Source: Lateolabrax maculatus (Eukaryota > Chordata > Actinopteri > Acropomatiformes > Lateolabracidae). Taken from it: DNA of 64,000 nt. The translations under genes were made by a program, and so were the position numbers. Each line of letters starts with the position of its first letter. Positions within the stretch are counted from its first letter, which is position 1. Below are positions 25,201 through 38,700 of this stretch, in pieces. The notes beneath the pieces were generated by a model that made no database searches, had not been told where the DNA came from, and saw nothing but the letters and a program-made list of their open reading frames with translations. Location: the NCBI GenBank assembly GCA_031216445.1, contig CM062202.1, forward strand, positions 16,133,501 through 16,197,500, given 5' to 3'.

Positions 25201-25305
25201 TAGTAACTTTTCTTGTGAAAAATGTATAAAAAGGTTTATAGTGACACAGGGTTAAAGATGGCAAGATGACAACACCCACCTTTCAACTTCAGTGTCCGGA
25301 TCCAT
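19252..25305 (-). CDS. PYD-FISNA-NACHT protein without leucine-rich repeats (fish NLR)
   Basis: Cytosolic NOD-like receptor type protein. Twelve exons (25305-25280, 24935-24726, 24491-24399, 23867-23693, 23390-23243, 22989-22897, 22161-21809, 21658-21449, 21033-20858, 20644-20371, 20182-19967, 19647-19252) join to 789 residues. Residues 1-168 are acidic and low complexity; about 169-248 form a pyrin domain (LTKEELLKFKMWF, DLLDFVDRILEVLG, PEAEKL); FISNA follows at about 255-330; NACHT and its helical part follow (IWILGRRAA, ARQPFVCWMVATVFE, FCFIHFTFQEFMAALYVF). Walker A reads GIAGIGMS, with methionine for the lysine, and Walker B reads LIIMDSFDC, without DE; nucleotide use is therefore doubtful. 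The protein stops (MTQEDE) where fish NLRs normally enter LRRs. The start MDPDTEVE is the only ATG with a donor in phase. All splice sites look intact, so it is not an obvious pseudogene. Exact orthology unknown. Confidence 0.85.
21861..21887 (-). other. Degenerate Walker A motif of the NLR
   Basis: On the minus strand this reads ACTGGGATTGCAGGAATTGG followed by CATGTCT, that is TGIAGIGMS. The consensus is GxxxxGK[ST]. The lysine codon AAG has become ATG while the surrounding codons match the family. Confidence 0.9.
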
Positions 25306-26540
25306 GTCTCTTGGTAGGAACAGACTCTCTCTCACACACACACACTGCAGCTGCAAAGAGGATTTTAGAAAACCTAAATTTAACTTAATACGCAATAACT
25401 TCACATCCCCCGTGCTAACGTCAACGCTACTTCAGCATACAGGCTGTCGCGCTGCGCTGTTACTATTAGGCTCACATTAATACTTAAGATAACAAGGCTT
25501 ATGAGTACAAAGACACGTTAATGTTTCCTAGTAAACACACAATACAAACAAAAGTAACATTAAAGGGTTATTACATGTCACCGGCCGTCCATTTTAACTT
25601 ATTTCCGCTTCGTTTTCTCAGCTTTAACTTTCGGTTTGTTTTCCGAGTACGACTTCCGGACCGCATCCTTCAGAATAAAAGCACAATGCACAGCAAAGTT
25701 AACGTAAACATCACAAAACACACATATTGTGTATCAAAATCATAATGTATACTTAACACTAACATCATCATTTCATTTGTACGTGTGTCCACTGTAAAAA
25801 CCCTCATTGATTGTTAACGCACAAACTAAATGCTCCATTTGGCCTGTGCTTTTACCTCATGCTGTCATTTTATCTGTAGCTGAATACGGTATTTAAAAAA
25901 GAAAAAAGTTAGGCTCCTAAAGTCAGCTAAATTGTATAGAGCCCACACATGATTACTTACTTGCATTAGTTTTTCTTACTCAGCTACTAGTTTAATAGAG
26001 GAAACAGGTTAGGCCAGGAGTATGTAGACCTATTGCATGTGCATCAATTGTACATACACACAAATGATGCAGACTTTCTACTCCTAATTGTTAACACCAA
26101 TCAGTAGTCTGTGTTTTCATTTACTGGGTATGACAATGAACTGGACATATTTAATTCGAAACATTCTGCTTTTATTTTGAAGGTTTAAGGCGTATACCGG
26201 AAGTATAACAGTTGCGTTTGAATCATGACCTCACATGACCTCTTTTCATGTGCTGTCAGCACTATTCTTCTGTAAAAACTGGTTTACATGAACTGTAATA
26301 GTATGAATGGGTTGGATTTAGACTGACATGTTCTTGGAAACATCCATCTGGACTTCTGTCCCCCCTGCCTTTCATTTTATAAAGGTGTAGAACAACACAA
26401 TAAATATGTTTAAATTAAGGTAGCTCATTCCAACCAGTGGGAGAAAACAAAATTCATAAAACAGAATGAGATACGTAGAGTCAGACTCAACTCTGAGAAC
26501 TGGTGAAGGGCTCAACTACGAGGTTTTCACACAATGTGAC
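25306..26540. other. NLR promoter side and intergenic sequence
   Basis: Directly upstream of the NLR start there is an ETS-like GACTTCCGGACC at about 25649-25660. The rest, up to the numa1 poly(A) site, is AT-rich with no gene seen. Confidence 0.5.
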
Positions 26541-26551
26541 ATTTAAATCTT

Positions 26552-26557
26552 TTTATT
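26552..26557 (-). terminator. numa1 polyadenylation signal
   Basis: TTTATT on the plus strand is AATAAA on the minus strand, 171 bases beyond the numa1 stop codon and followed by a T-rich tract in the direction of transcription. Confidence 0.6.
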
Positions 26558-26727
26558 GACAAACATGTAAATATAATACAGAGAAAAATAAAAAGTAGAT
26601 TAAGACAAGATTGTAAAAAGTCCTCAAGGACAACAATAAAAAATGAATCTTTGGTGAAAAGACCAAAAAAGAAAAAAAAAAAAAATTGACTCGTAGACGA
26701 TCATAGCACCAATTCGGGAACCAGTCC

Positions 26728-29700
26728 TCACACCTTCATCCTGCTCATCATCTGTGGAATAAAAAAAACAAAAAAAAAACAATTAACCCAAAAACCACAA
26801 AGAAACATATTTAAGTAATTAAATACAATGATTTTGAAATTTAGTAAAAGCTGAACTCAAGTGTTTAGTGTTGTTTGACAGAAACATGTGGACACCCTTT
26901 AGGTTGACATGTGAAATTAACACACTGTGACTTATAATAAACATAATGTGAGAACCCAGAACCAGCCAGTGGGAAGAAACAAACCCCCATAAAATAAATT
27001 TAAAGTATTTTATAGAACAATGTTGACCTTTTACATCTTCCAGCAAGACTGTCTTCATTTACAGACACACACTTCTGAAAACAGTGTTCAAATTCAGCAG
27101 TTACAGAGATGTTATGTTAATGTAATGTCATTTCAAGCAAGTTCTCCTTCACCATCATGCAGTTTTGATTCATTAGTTGGATCACTAATGATGATCCACA
27201 TCCAGTCAACTCAAAATGTGTGTCGTATTGGAGTCTTTGTTAAAAACTGGTGTTAAAGTGGATATGCCTTCACCATATCTGTATCTGTATCTCTAATTGT
27301 GAAGGTAACCTTCAGCAAGTACCACCAACATTCAAAAATGTTTTGAAGCAGGAAATGCATTCAACATGTCTGTTTGGCTTTAAAGATCAATATGTGTTTT
27401 AGTGAGGAACACTGAATATACATTATAAATGTGTTCACGATGGGAGAACACCAAAAACAACGAGCACAGAGTCATTTGGGCTACTCAGGGTACTTTAAAG
27501 ATTATTATCTAAGTGCGCCCTGTAAAACCCTGAACAGATTTGTCTGTGTGTGTTTACCTTGCGAGCACTAGCCGTCAGTCCAGGAGACTTTGCAGCCCTG
27601 CTGGTGGACCGTGGAGACTTCCTCTGTCCTTTAGTTGCCACCTGGGGTGACTTAGAGTTGCCAATTCTGCCTGCTCGCCCCACTCCGGTGCGAGAATTTC
27701 CTGAAGGCATGTTTTCTTGGCACATGCGCGCAGATGTTTGAGCAAGCAACATCTTTGCACTTTTGCCTGGGGATTTGCGGGTTGAGTTGCGTAGTTTGTT
27801 CAGCCCTTTCTTTAGGTAACTTTTGTTTGTAGGGGTGTTGTCAATAGAGAACATCATGGACTGCCTCCGCTCAGCCTGCGATAATAATACAAGTTAAACT
27901 GTTAGAAAAGCATGGAAAACATATACGTGTAATAAATAAATAAATAAATAAAAAAAAAAACAAACAAACCAATAAATAAATAACACTCACTGGACTGGGG
28001 ATAGGGTGAAGCTGAGAGCTTGAAGGTCCACTGATTACGTTCTTGTTTTTGGGAGTGAGTGGACGGGGGAAGCAGCTGGCCCTCACCTTTTTCTGTCAGA
28101 TGGAAACAGGCAAAGACAAGTTAGGAATAAGACAAATAGAGGGTTTCAGGGAGTTACATTTATAACTTTAAGTAAAAAGTAAATTTGAAAACTAAACTTC
28201 TCAAGCAATTACATTAGAAATAAAAATAAATAATTGTCATCAATTCATCATTCTATCTTATTAGACATTTGTTATGATATGTTGTCATGATTAGAATTCT
28301 TGAGTTATGGTCAAAAACATGCTTTTGAGGTCACAGAGACTTTGACCACCAATATCTAATCAGTTCATCCTTGAGTCCAAGTGGGCGTCTGTGCCAAATC
28401 TGAAGAAATTCCTTCAAGGTGTTTCCCTGAGATATCACGTACACGAGACAAAAAGGACGATGTACTTAACACAGTACCCTAAAACATTGCCACTGTGCTT
28501 CAGTCAGGCTCAAACATTAAGGAACACAAGACGTAAGAAATATTCTTTTGCGCACTAATGCAAACCAACCTCAGGTGAAGTTTGATGTACGGACAACGTA
28601 GATGAAGACCGCTTTGTGCCCTTCGGGCTTCTCAGCTGAGAGGAGCTGACAGTTTTTGATGGCATCAAGGACAGACGATGAGAATGTGTACTGGCTGCAG
28701 CACCTGTGTGTCCCACCATGAGGGAGTGCCGATGGGAGGCGAGAGAGTCTTGCAGTTGCCCAGGCATTGTGGACGCCCGACGAATTGTGTCAGATGGGTC
28801 ACCCATACGGAGTTCTTCGTCTGTGAACTGGAATACACTGCCACGGCCAGTCTAGAGGAACAGTGAGAGAAAGAGATTTTGTCAAACTAGTGGGAAAGGA
28901 AGAGCTGTGTAACACTCAAATCATCTTTTGAAACTGCTATCATACAATTTCATAATTTGGGCAATATTAGGAAAAATGCCCTGAGCATTACATTTTCATA
29001 CTTATCGCTATTTTGACTACTAATTAAGTAGATCTGTATAATGTGTATGTTTGACTGTGTGCCTGTTGTGTACCTGTCTACAGACCTCAGACTCCACGGG
29101 GTAGCTGCTCTTTAGATGAGGAAGGCAGGCCTTGTTTCTGGCCTGGAGCTCAGCAATCCTCATCCAATCTTCAGGTGCACCGTCTGGCTCGTTCTCTGCT
29201 CCCACACAGAATGTACTGGTGGCTGAAGACAAACAAACAGACGTAGAGACGTAAGTAAGAGTTACATACACACCTTTAAAAAGTCTCAATTGTTGACTAC
29301 TGTAACTAATACCCATCTGTGATCAATTACCACTGATCAATAACTACTTTGTAGGGCTGCCCCCTAAACAGAAACCAGTTGCACCTGTAAGACTCCAAAA
29401 ACAGGAATCTTACAGGTAAAACATGAGACACAATTGGAAGTTTAGTGTGGGGCAGATTTCTGTGGGTGCGCTGTACTCTACTGTGGGCAGAGGCCGTGAA
29501 TAATATTTCTCATTATCATAGGTAAGGTGTATTGAACGAAAAACAAAAGTAAAGCGAAGATGTAAACAAGAACCAGTCTGGTTGTGAAGGCTTCAGGATG
29601 GTTCCAAGTTCTCAAATGTGAGAATATGCTACTTCTATTGGTCTTACATTATAGTATATAGAATATTCTGGTGTTTTGGCCTGTAAGTCGTAAGACACTG

Positions 29701-32700
29701 TGATGGCCCGTTTTCACTGTTTGTTGATGTTTTGTAGACCACAGGATTAATTGATTGAGAAAAAAGTTGATGAAAATAATTGTTAGTTGCAGCCCTAGTT
29801 CCAAAAAGCCTGAATATACATTAACTTTGTTCCCCCTTGTTGGCTGTGCATGTTTCATTTTTTCTCCAGTCAGACCTAAATTTCACTCTTCAGTACAACC
29901 TGCTGTGAGTCAACCAGGTATCTACTTACTCTGTGAATGGACTGCGCTCCGTCTATACCCTGGAAGACCGACGAGCTGGTCGCTGGCAGTGCCATTCATT
30001 CTGGCAGGTGTGTCAAACAGCTCCATAGACACGGGTCGTGCAGAGTGGGCACTTGAGAGGTTTGGGTGGGAACGAGATGAGGCCAGACTGTAAAATGTCT
30101 CATCCCCTTCACCACCGCCTGGAGTTTTCTACAGATGAGAGATTAACAATCAGTTACGGCTACAATGATAGTGCAGTGGGACTGTGGGGATGTTTTGAAA
30201 GATCCAGTTAAAACATTTGGGTTCAAGCAGTGCTTCAAACAACCTGAAAGGTACACAGAGCTGTATTGTTTAAGTATTATTTAATAAATTAAGAACTGAG
30301 TTAAAGAACCATGAAATAAACCATTGTGGTTATTAAACTGTATGGTGATTATTGAAATACAGCATCTTCAGCAGTGTGTGTTATTGTGAACATGCAATAA
30401 GTGTGCAAGTGAGTTTCCTCCACCTTAGTCATGGTGATGTTAATAACCTGCGTGGTCCTGCGTCGTTTGACAGATGAGGATGGATTTTTCCGGGCTGAAT
30501 CCAGTTCCATTTTGTGCTCTGTATTGGTCCTAGGCGATAAAAACAAAACAAGGATCTCAATATCAGAGTATGGAAATTGTGTGTATATGCGAGAGGGAAT
30601 TGCCCAGGCAATTTAAAAAATAAAATGTAATAACCGGTAAATCACTGGATTTTATAAATACCACCAAATAATAAACTTCAGTTTCTCCGTGGTTAAACAC
30701 TCTGAAGTGCGGATAACCACTCGCTTTACGCACATATCTGGATGAGCTATACTGAAACGTATTTAAATGAATGGAAATTACATCCCAAGAGTTCCATCTT
30801 TTTTACTTCCATCTTCATACCAATTCTATAACTGTTGTCAGAGCTACAATTGAACAAAAGCAATAGAAATGTTAGTAGGAATAAATTAAGTTACAAGCTG
30901 GTTACTAGTGACTGACAATAGGGTCAGGCCAAACAGAGAATTTGAACTGCTCTCGGAAAGCATTGCTGAATTTCTAAACATATGTGAGCATATACTCACA
31001 ATGTAATGTAAGTCAAAGGCGGCAGAGTAAAGCTAAGCAATTAAAACACTCACATCTACAGTCAGTATATTAAATACATTTACTGCAACACCCACCACTC
31101 TCACACACTCATCGTAAACAGAAAACCTAAAAAGGCGGCTATTCTGTAAATACCAAGATTGTCACAACTGTGTGACATACCTGTTGATCTGTCTGTTGTT
31201 TATAGGTGTAAAGTACAGGGTTTCCAGTGACTCGGCATGTAGACCCCGGCGTTTGGCTGCCAAGCGCTCTGAACTGCGAACAAGCGGCGTGCTTGATTCA
31301 TCAGGTGCTGAAAGCTTCCTGCAAAAGGTAAAAAACAGAATATTGTGCAAGATTACTATCACAATGAGCCCCACTATGCCTCTGAAATAAGATTTTATGG
31401 CTTTTCTGCTTTTCTCAATATTTGTTTCTTCCTTTTTTACTTTGTTGGAGCAGGGGAAAAGGCAACTTTCAGGGGTGTCATTAGGAACAAAGTAAAATTA
31501 ATTTTATTTATATATTCCAAAATCACAAACTCAAATGGGTCAAACACAGGAGTTGGTTTGCCTGAAAGTGTTGATTTTCTTTAGGATATGTAAAAGTTTA
31601 TCTTGTTAATTCTTGTTTAACTGGACCAACTTTGGATGAAGAAATGTTAGTGTTTCATGCTTGTTATCTGAGAGGTGTAATGATTACCTTGTGGTGTTCA
31701 AAGAGTCTTCCAGAGAGCTCTGGTCCAGGCTGTCAGAGCTCACGGCCCTCGTCACTTGTGCTCTAGTGTGAACACTTGAGTGTGTGGTGGGAACTTCAAA
31801 ATAACAGGACTCTGTTGCCCGCCCTTCTTTCCCATGAATCTTATTCTGTACCCGCAGGCTTTGGTCAGCAAAGGCCAGCTAAAGGGAAATGGATATAGTG
31901 ATAGACACATGGATGAAATACAGTAAAAATTAGGTGTCAAAGTCCTTGAACTCTAAAAGTTTCCCCCTTTTTTTTTTTTTTTTTTTTTTTAAGTATGTGT
32001 GCTTCAAAATACAATACAAACCTGTGCCTCCAAACTGGCCATCCTGTTTATAAGTGTCTTCTCATTGGTCTGGGCCTTGTCCAAATCCAGTTGAAGCATC
32101 TTGTTTTCCATGGTAATGGCCTTCACTTCTCGCTCTTTAACCTCTAGGGAATGCTGGAGTTCTGCCACCTCCTTTTTGCTTTCCTGGAGAAGCTGCTTCT
32201 TGTTATTGTAATAAGTCTCTGCCTTCTCCATCTGTGGCAATGTGATAGTAAAACAAATATCTTAGTATTAATCTCCCAGTCCAAACTTCTCATCTGACAC
32301 CAAACATAAACTAACCAAGTATGCACATCAAGCTGTAGTGCAGAACAAGACCAGTTTATGTTACTGGTCAATAAGTAGGCTAACAAGCAGAAAGCAAAAG
32401 ATCCAAATCAATCATTTTACATAATATGTACAGAAATACAAGTAGTGGAACTGAATTGTGTTGTGTTTTGTAGGGGTTGTTTGTGGTCACACCAACCTGT
32501 GCCTTGTAGTGTTTGGCAGCCTCCGATTTAGCTGAGAGCTGTTCCTGCAGGTCTCTCTTTATGATCTCAATTGCTTCCGATTTTTCTCTCTCTTTCTCCA
32601 TTTTCAATATTTCCAACTCCTGCTGTAGCACGGTTTCCATTTTACGAGAGGCTACATTCTCTCTCTCTATGGCCTGCTTGTCTTGAGCAAGTCTATCCTT

Positions 32701-35700
32701 CTCAAAGACCATGGCTTGAAGTTGTTTCTCCAGTGCTTTCTGATCCTTTTCCACCTGGAGTATCCTGCCCAGAAGTACTTCTTTTTCTTGAACAAGAGCC
32801 TCCTTTTCCCTAAAAGTGGCAACCTGTGCAGCTTGTGTTTCTGCATTTACTGAAACAAGCTGCTGCTGAAGGAGGTCTATCTGCTGAGCAGATTTACGCT
32901 GAGTTTCAAGTAACATCTGCTCTTTAGCCAGAAGATTTAGAGAAATGGTTTTCACCTCCTCTTTTAGACCTCGGATCTCATGTTGAAGAACATCTGTCTG
33001 TTTGGAGCTCTCTTCCTTTATATCAGCCAGCATTTTCTCATTGGCTTCAGCTTCCTCTTTTGCTTTTTGAACCGTGTTAGTTTGGGCAGCAACCTCTTCT
33101 CTGAGAGTGTTGAGATTCTGGTCTTTATCAGCTATAAGTGAGTTGACAGCAGACAACTCTGTCTGAAGGATCTGAAGCTTCTCCTCAGCCTTTAGCAGGC
33201 AACTTTCCTTATCACTCTGAGATTGTTTTAGCTTTTGAATCTCTTCCTCCCGTGATAAAATCTGTTTCTGCAGAATCTCCACTTCTTCCACTTTCTCCTG
33301 TAGGCGCTGGAGTGCTTCCCTCTGTTGAGTGTTTTCTTGCACTTGCTGAGCCAACAGATTTTCCTTGGATTGCATGTCCTCCTCAGCCTTCCTCAGTGAG
33401 GAGCCAAGAGTCTCCACCTGTGTTGTTAAACTTTGGATCTCTTGATATAGCAAATCCGACTGCTCTGAGCTGCCAGTCTTCAGCAGTATCATCTGTTCCT
33501 CTTTAGCTTGGATTTCCTCTTTCATCTTCCTCACCTCTTCCTCAGAAGCTGACAGTTGTCGCTGCAGAAGCTCCTTCTGATGAGCACTCTCCTGCTCCTG
33601 CTTGGTGAGCACAGCTAGCTGAGTCTGAACCTTCTCTTCAGCCTTTGTGAGAGACTCGTCCATATTAGCTAGTTGGTTTTTCAGACTTTTGATCTCTTGC
33701 TGCAGAATGGAGCCATCTTTTTCTAACATGACCACCTGTTCCTCTTTAGCCTGGATCTGCTCCCTAAGCCCTCTCATCTCCTCTTCAGAGCTTGTCATCA
33801 TGTTTTGAAATTGATCTTTTTCCTGAGAAATCTCCATTTCCTTCTGAGTCAGCAGGTTTTCTTTAGCCTGAACCTGCTCTATTGTAGTCTTCAGGGATTC
33901 ATTCAAACTTTGTACTTGGTCCCTGAGGGTTTGAATCTCATTCTGTAGCACTTCTGACTTCTTGCAGTTCTCAACTTTCAACATGTCTACCTCACACTCT
34001 TTAGTTTGTATCTCCCCCCTCAGCCGATTAACCTCCTCCTCAAGAACTGCGCTATGCTTTCCGAGTGCTTCAATCTGCAAAGTGCTCTCCTGCTCCTGCC
34101 TGGCCATCAAGTCTTCTTTGGCTTGAGCCTGGTTCTTGGCGTCCTCAAGAGAATTGCCCATACTTTTTATTTGTTTATTCAGACTTTCAATCTCCTGTTG
34201 AAGCAGTTCAGAGTGTGTCGAGGTCTCCGTCTTCAGTATAATTAACTGCTCCTCCTTTGCCCGAATCTCTGCATGTAGCCTCTTCGCCTCATCTTGAGAT
34301 GCTACCATCTGTGTCTGGAGTGTTTCCATATCCTGAGTGCTCCGTAGTTGCTGTTCGGCAAACAGATTTTCCTTGGATTGCAAATTTTCATCAGCATTCC
34401 TCAGAGATGAACTGAGACTCTCAACCTGTTTCTTTAAGTCTTGGATCTGTTGATTCAGTACTTCTGACTGCTCTGAGCTGTCAGTCTTCAGCAGTATCAT
34501 CTGTTCCTCTTTAGCTTGGATTTCCTCTTTCATCTTCCTCACCTCTTCCTCAGAAGCTGACAGTTGTCGCTGCAGAAGCTCCTTCTGATGAGCACTCTCC
34601 TGCTCCTGCTTGGTGAGCACAGCTAGCTGAGTCTGAACCTTCTCTCCAGCCTTTGTGAGAGACTCGTCCATATTAGCTAGTTGGTTTTTCAGACTTTTGA
34701 TTTCTTGCTGTAGCATGTCAGAATGTATGGAGCCCTCTTTTTTTAGTATGACCAGCTGTTCCTCTTTAGCCTGGATCTGCTCCCTAAGCCCTCTCATCTC
34801 CTCTTCAGAGCTTGTCATCATGTTTTGAAATTGATCTTTTTCCTGAGAAATCTCCATTTCCTTCTGAGTCAGCAGGTTTTCTTTAGCCTGAACCTGCTCT
34901 ATTGTAGTCTTCAGGGATTCATTCAAACTTTGTACTTGGTCCCTGAGGGTTTGAATCTCATTTTGTAGCACTTCTGACTTCTTGCAGTTCTCAACTTTCA
35001 ACATGTCTACCTCACACTCTTTAGTTTGTATCTCCTCCCTCAGCCGATTAACCTCCTCCTCAAGAACTGCACTGTGCTTTCCGAGTGCTTCAATCTGCAA
35101 AGTGCTCTCCTGCTCCTGCTTGGCCATCAAGTCTTCTTTGGCTTGAGCCTGGTCCTTGGCGATCTCGAGAGAATTGCCCATACTGTTTATTTGTTTATTC
35201 AGACTTTCAATCTCCTGTTGAAGCAGTTCAGAGTGTGTCGAGGTCTCAGTCTTCAGCAGAATTAACTGCTCCTCCTTCGCCCGAATCTCTGCATGTAGCC
35301 TCTTCGCCTCCTCTTGAGATGCTACCATCTGTGTCTGGAGTGTTTCCATATCCTGAGTGCTCCGTAGTTGCTGTTCGGCAAACAGATTTTCCTTGGATTG
35401 CAAATTCTCGTCAGCATTCCTCAGAGATGAACTGAGATTCTCAACCTGTTTCTTTAAGTCTTGGATCTCTTGATTCAGTACTTCTGACTGCTCTGAGCTG
35501 TCAGTCTTCAGGAGTATCATCTGTTCCTCTTTAGCTTGGATCTCCTCCTTCATGCTCCTTAGCCTTTCTTCAGAAGCAGACAGTTGTTGCTGCAGGAGCT
35601 CCTTCTGTTGAGCACTTTCCTGCTCCTGCTGTGTGAGTATAACCTTCTGAGCCTGGACATGTTCCTCAGCCTTTCTGAGAGAGTTATTCAGACTTTCTAG

Positions 35701-38700
35701 TCGGCCATTTAGACCTTTAATCTCTTGCTCCAGCAATTCAGACTGTTGAGAGCTGTCATTCTTTAGAATAACAAGCTGCTCATTTTTTAGCTCTATCTCT
35801 TCATTTAACTTTTGAACCTTCTCTTCACAGGTTACAATCTGTTGTTGGAGAACCAACTTTTGTTGGATATTCTCCTCTTGTGTTTTAACCAGTAGGTCTT
35901 GCTTAAGTTGAATTTCCTGCTCTGCCTGTCTGAGAGATGAACTAAGGTCTTCCATTTGGACTGTTATGGTCTGGATTTTACTATGAAGAATTACTTGTTC
36001 ATTAGACTTCTCCACAAGTAATTTGGCAAGCATTTCCTCTTTTGCTTGAATCTCGTTTTTGTTTTTCTTGGTTTCATCTGTAAGAGTGTCAACTTCTTCT
36101 CTAAGACAGGTAATTTGTTGGTCTTTATCAGCCAATAAAGAACTGGTGGCAGAGAGCTTTGTCTCAAGAGCTTTCACCTTTTCTTCAGTCTGGTGGAGAA
36201 GGTCTTCCTTCTCTTTCTTAATTTCCTTTAGTTTTTCAACTTCATGTTCACAAGCAGCAATATGCTGTTGTAGTCTGGTTATCTGCTCAGTTTTCTGCTG
36301 CTCAACCTGCTCAAGTTGAAGCTTGAGATCCTGGATCTCTAGCTGAAAGACTGCTCTCTCCTCAGTGATTTCCTTTTGCAAATTGTCTAAAATTTCAACC
36401 TTTGCTTGCATCATTTCTTCAGTTTGGGACTTCTGTTGCTTCAGGAGATCCTTCTGTTGAGTAATTTCTTGGTGGTACTCCGCCAGTTGCTGTGTTTTAG
36501 CCTGAATCTCCATCTCAGCGTTTTTCAAGGAGAAAAATGTGCTCTCCAGCTCATTCTTCAAATCATTGATTTCAGTCTCAAACATTTCTCTCTGACAATT
36601 TAAGAAAAGAAAAAAACAATTAGTAACCATCTAATCCAAAATCGATTTTAAAAAGTGAGAAAATGCAGACTTTATATTTGATTATCAGCCATTTCTGAAT
36701 TCATTTTAATAATACAATTGTTAGCTTTTACATGGAATTATGGACTTTACCTCCATTACAGGCCCCATGTTCTCTCCTACTTCTTCCTTAGTGGCCCTGC
36801 TGATTTCATCCTCCAAACAGGAAATCTTTCCTTGGAGGATCTGGATTTGTTCAGTCAGTAACTCCTAAAAAACAAGGAGGAGCATAGTACATTGAAACCC
36901 CTTAGTGTAGAACCGAAATGGAGTCAATAATAAAATAATGGAAAAGTAGAATGATTCATTCCAATCACCACAAAACTCATACAATTGCTCTGCTTTATGA
37001 ATAGTACATTAGAAGTAGAGTCAAATATTTTAGTGTGCTTTTCTTCCCATTTTCTCAATGGAAATTATATTTATGCTTCACATTTTTATCTTTTTTTCCT
37101 TTTTGTTATGTAACAGAAGAATGCCCCTTTTCAACATTTTTTAGTTCTAGTGGGTACAAGTTGAGTCATTTAAAGATTTAACAAACCAACTTTTGTTGTG
37201 AGGATTTCTCTACCTTTTGAGCTGTAGTTTGGTTGAGTTCAGACTGTAGGTGGCCTGTTCTGCTCTCCCACTCCTGCTGAGCAGATGCTTGGGTTTCTGT
37301 CAGCCTGCCAACTTCTGTCTCAAAGATGGCCAGCTGTGAACACACTGCTCTCACCTGCGGATATATGAAAAGAAATCTGTATTAGTTTTGATTTCAACAC
37401 TGACACATGCGACTGCCTGTAATGTGAAGGGATGCTACTAGAGCCAAACCCACTGAGACACCACCAGCATATCATGTATTACTTAGTTTCAGAGGAAGTC
37501 TGCTCATGTTGCAACTTTCAAGGACATAATAATTGCGGTTAGTTGTTACTAATCCCCTCATGCTGTTACCTGGGAAGAGAGTACACCATTTTCTTCTGTC
37601 AGCTCATCCATTTTGCGTTCCATAAGTGAGGAGGTACTCTTGAAGTCCTTATTTTGCTTTAACATCTCATTAAGACGCATTTGTAACCTAAGACAAAAAA
37701 AAAAAAAAAAAAAAGTTAGCAAAGCAGCTTCTTTAGTCACGTTTACAACAAATTCTTAAAGTTTTGGACAAACAAAATGTGAGACTCATTAAATTTATAA
37801 CTTTACTTTCCATTTGTATATGGACAGTGTAACTTATAGGCTACTAGCTCAGTGTGTTGTGTTTCAATTTAAAATGGACATGGGTCATCTGAGAAGAAAA
37901 ATTAGCAGGAGAGGGGTCATAAAGTCAGTTCAACACACGTCGGCTGTAAAAGGTGTTATTACTTCTGTCAAGCATTAATTAATAGGCCTTAGTTGTAGCA
38001 AAGAAAATTTCTTGTGTACTACCTGTTGTTTTTGGTCTCAAGCTCATTGATTTGTTCCCTGATAACCTGCTCCTGATCACCTTGCTCTTCTTTCAGCTTA
38101 TCCAGGTGGTACTGCAATTGGTTAATATGGGACTCTGAAGAAAAGTAAATAAGTACAGAACTGAGTTTCATTTGAAGAGAAGAGAGATCAAAACATAAAT
38201 GAAAAGGCAGAGAATATTAATACTTGTATAGGAAACAGAAGCTACAAAAGCACAAAAGGTTTTTTTTTATTTTTAGCAGCCTAACTAACAAATTTTTTAC
38301 CCAAAACACAAACACTTAAATGTGGTACCTTTCTGTGCAATTAGTGCAAGCTTGCTGGCAAGCTCCCTCTCCAACCCATCTCTGTAGTCTCTCTCCTTGA
38401 TCATCTGTCGTTGCATCTTCCTCATCTGAAATTTAGGTGTGTTCATGATATCTTGCAAAGGAGACTTGCTGTGGGAATAAAAGCAGATCAGGAAAGGTAA
38501 AGAATTATAATTAAAATGATAACATCCCAAGGACTTGCATACATAAATAGATGTGGAGTGACTTAAATATAGTGTGTTTATTAGGGCATTTTCATATAAG
38601 GTACGATTGCTTTGTACCATGCCTGAGTACGATCGTCCCCCGTCTCTACTACCCCACCACTCAGCGTTCGGATCTGGGCTCGGGCCCTGATCTGAAAGCC

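Noticed and set aside
34006..35265. Two similar 79-codon plus-strand frames 1020 bp apart
   Set aside because: They are antisense shadows of the duplicated numa1 coiled coil; useful only because they reveal the repeat period.
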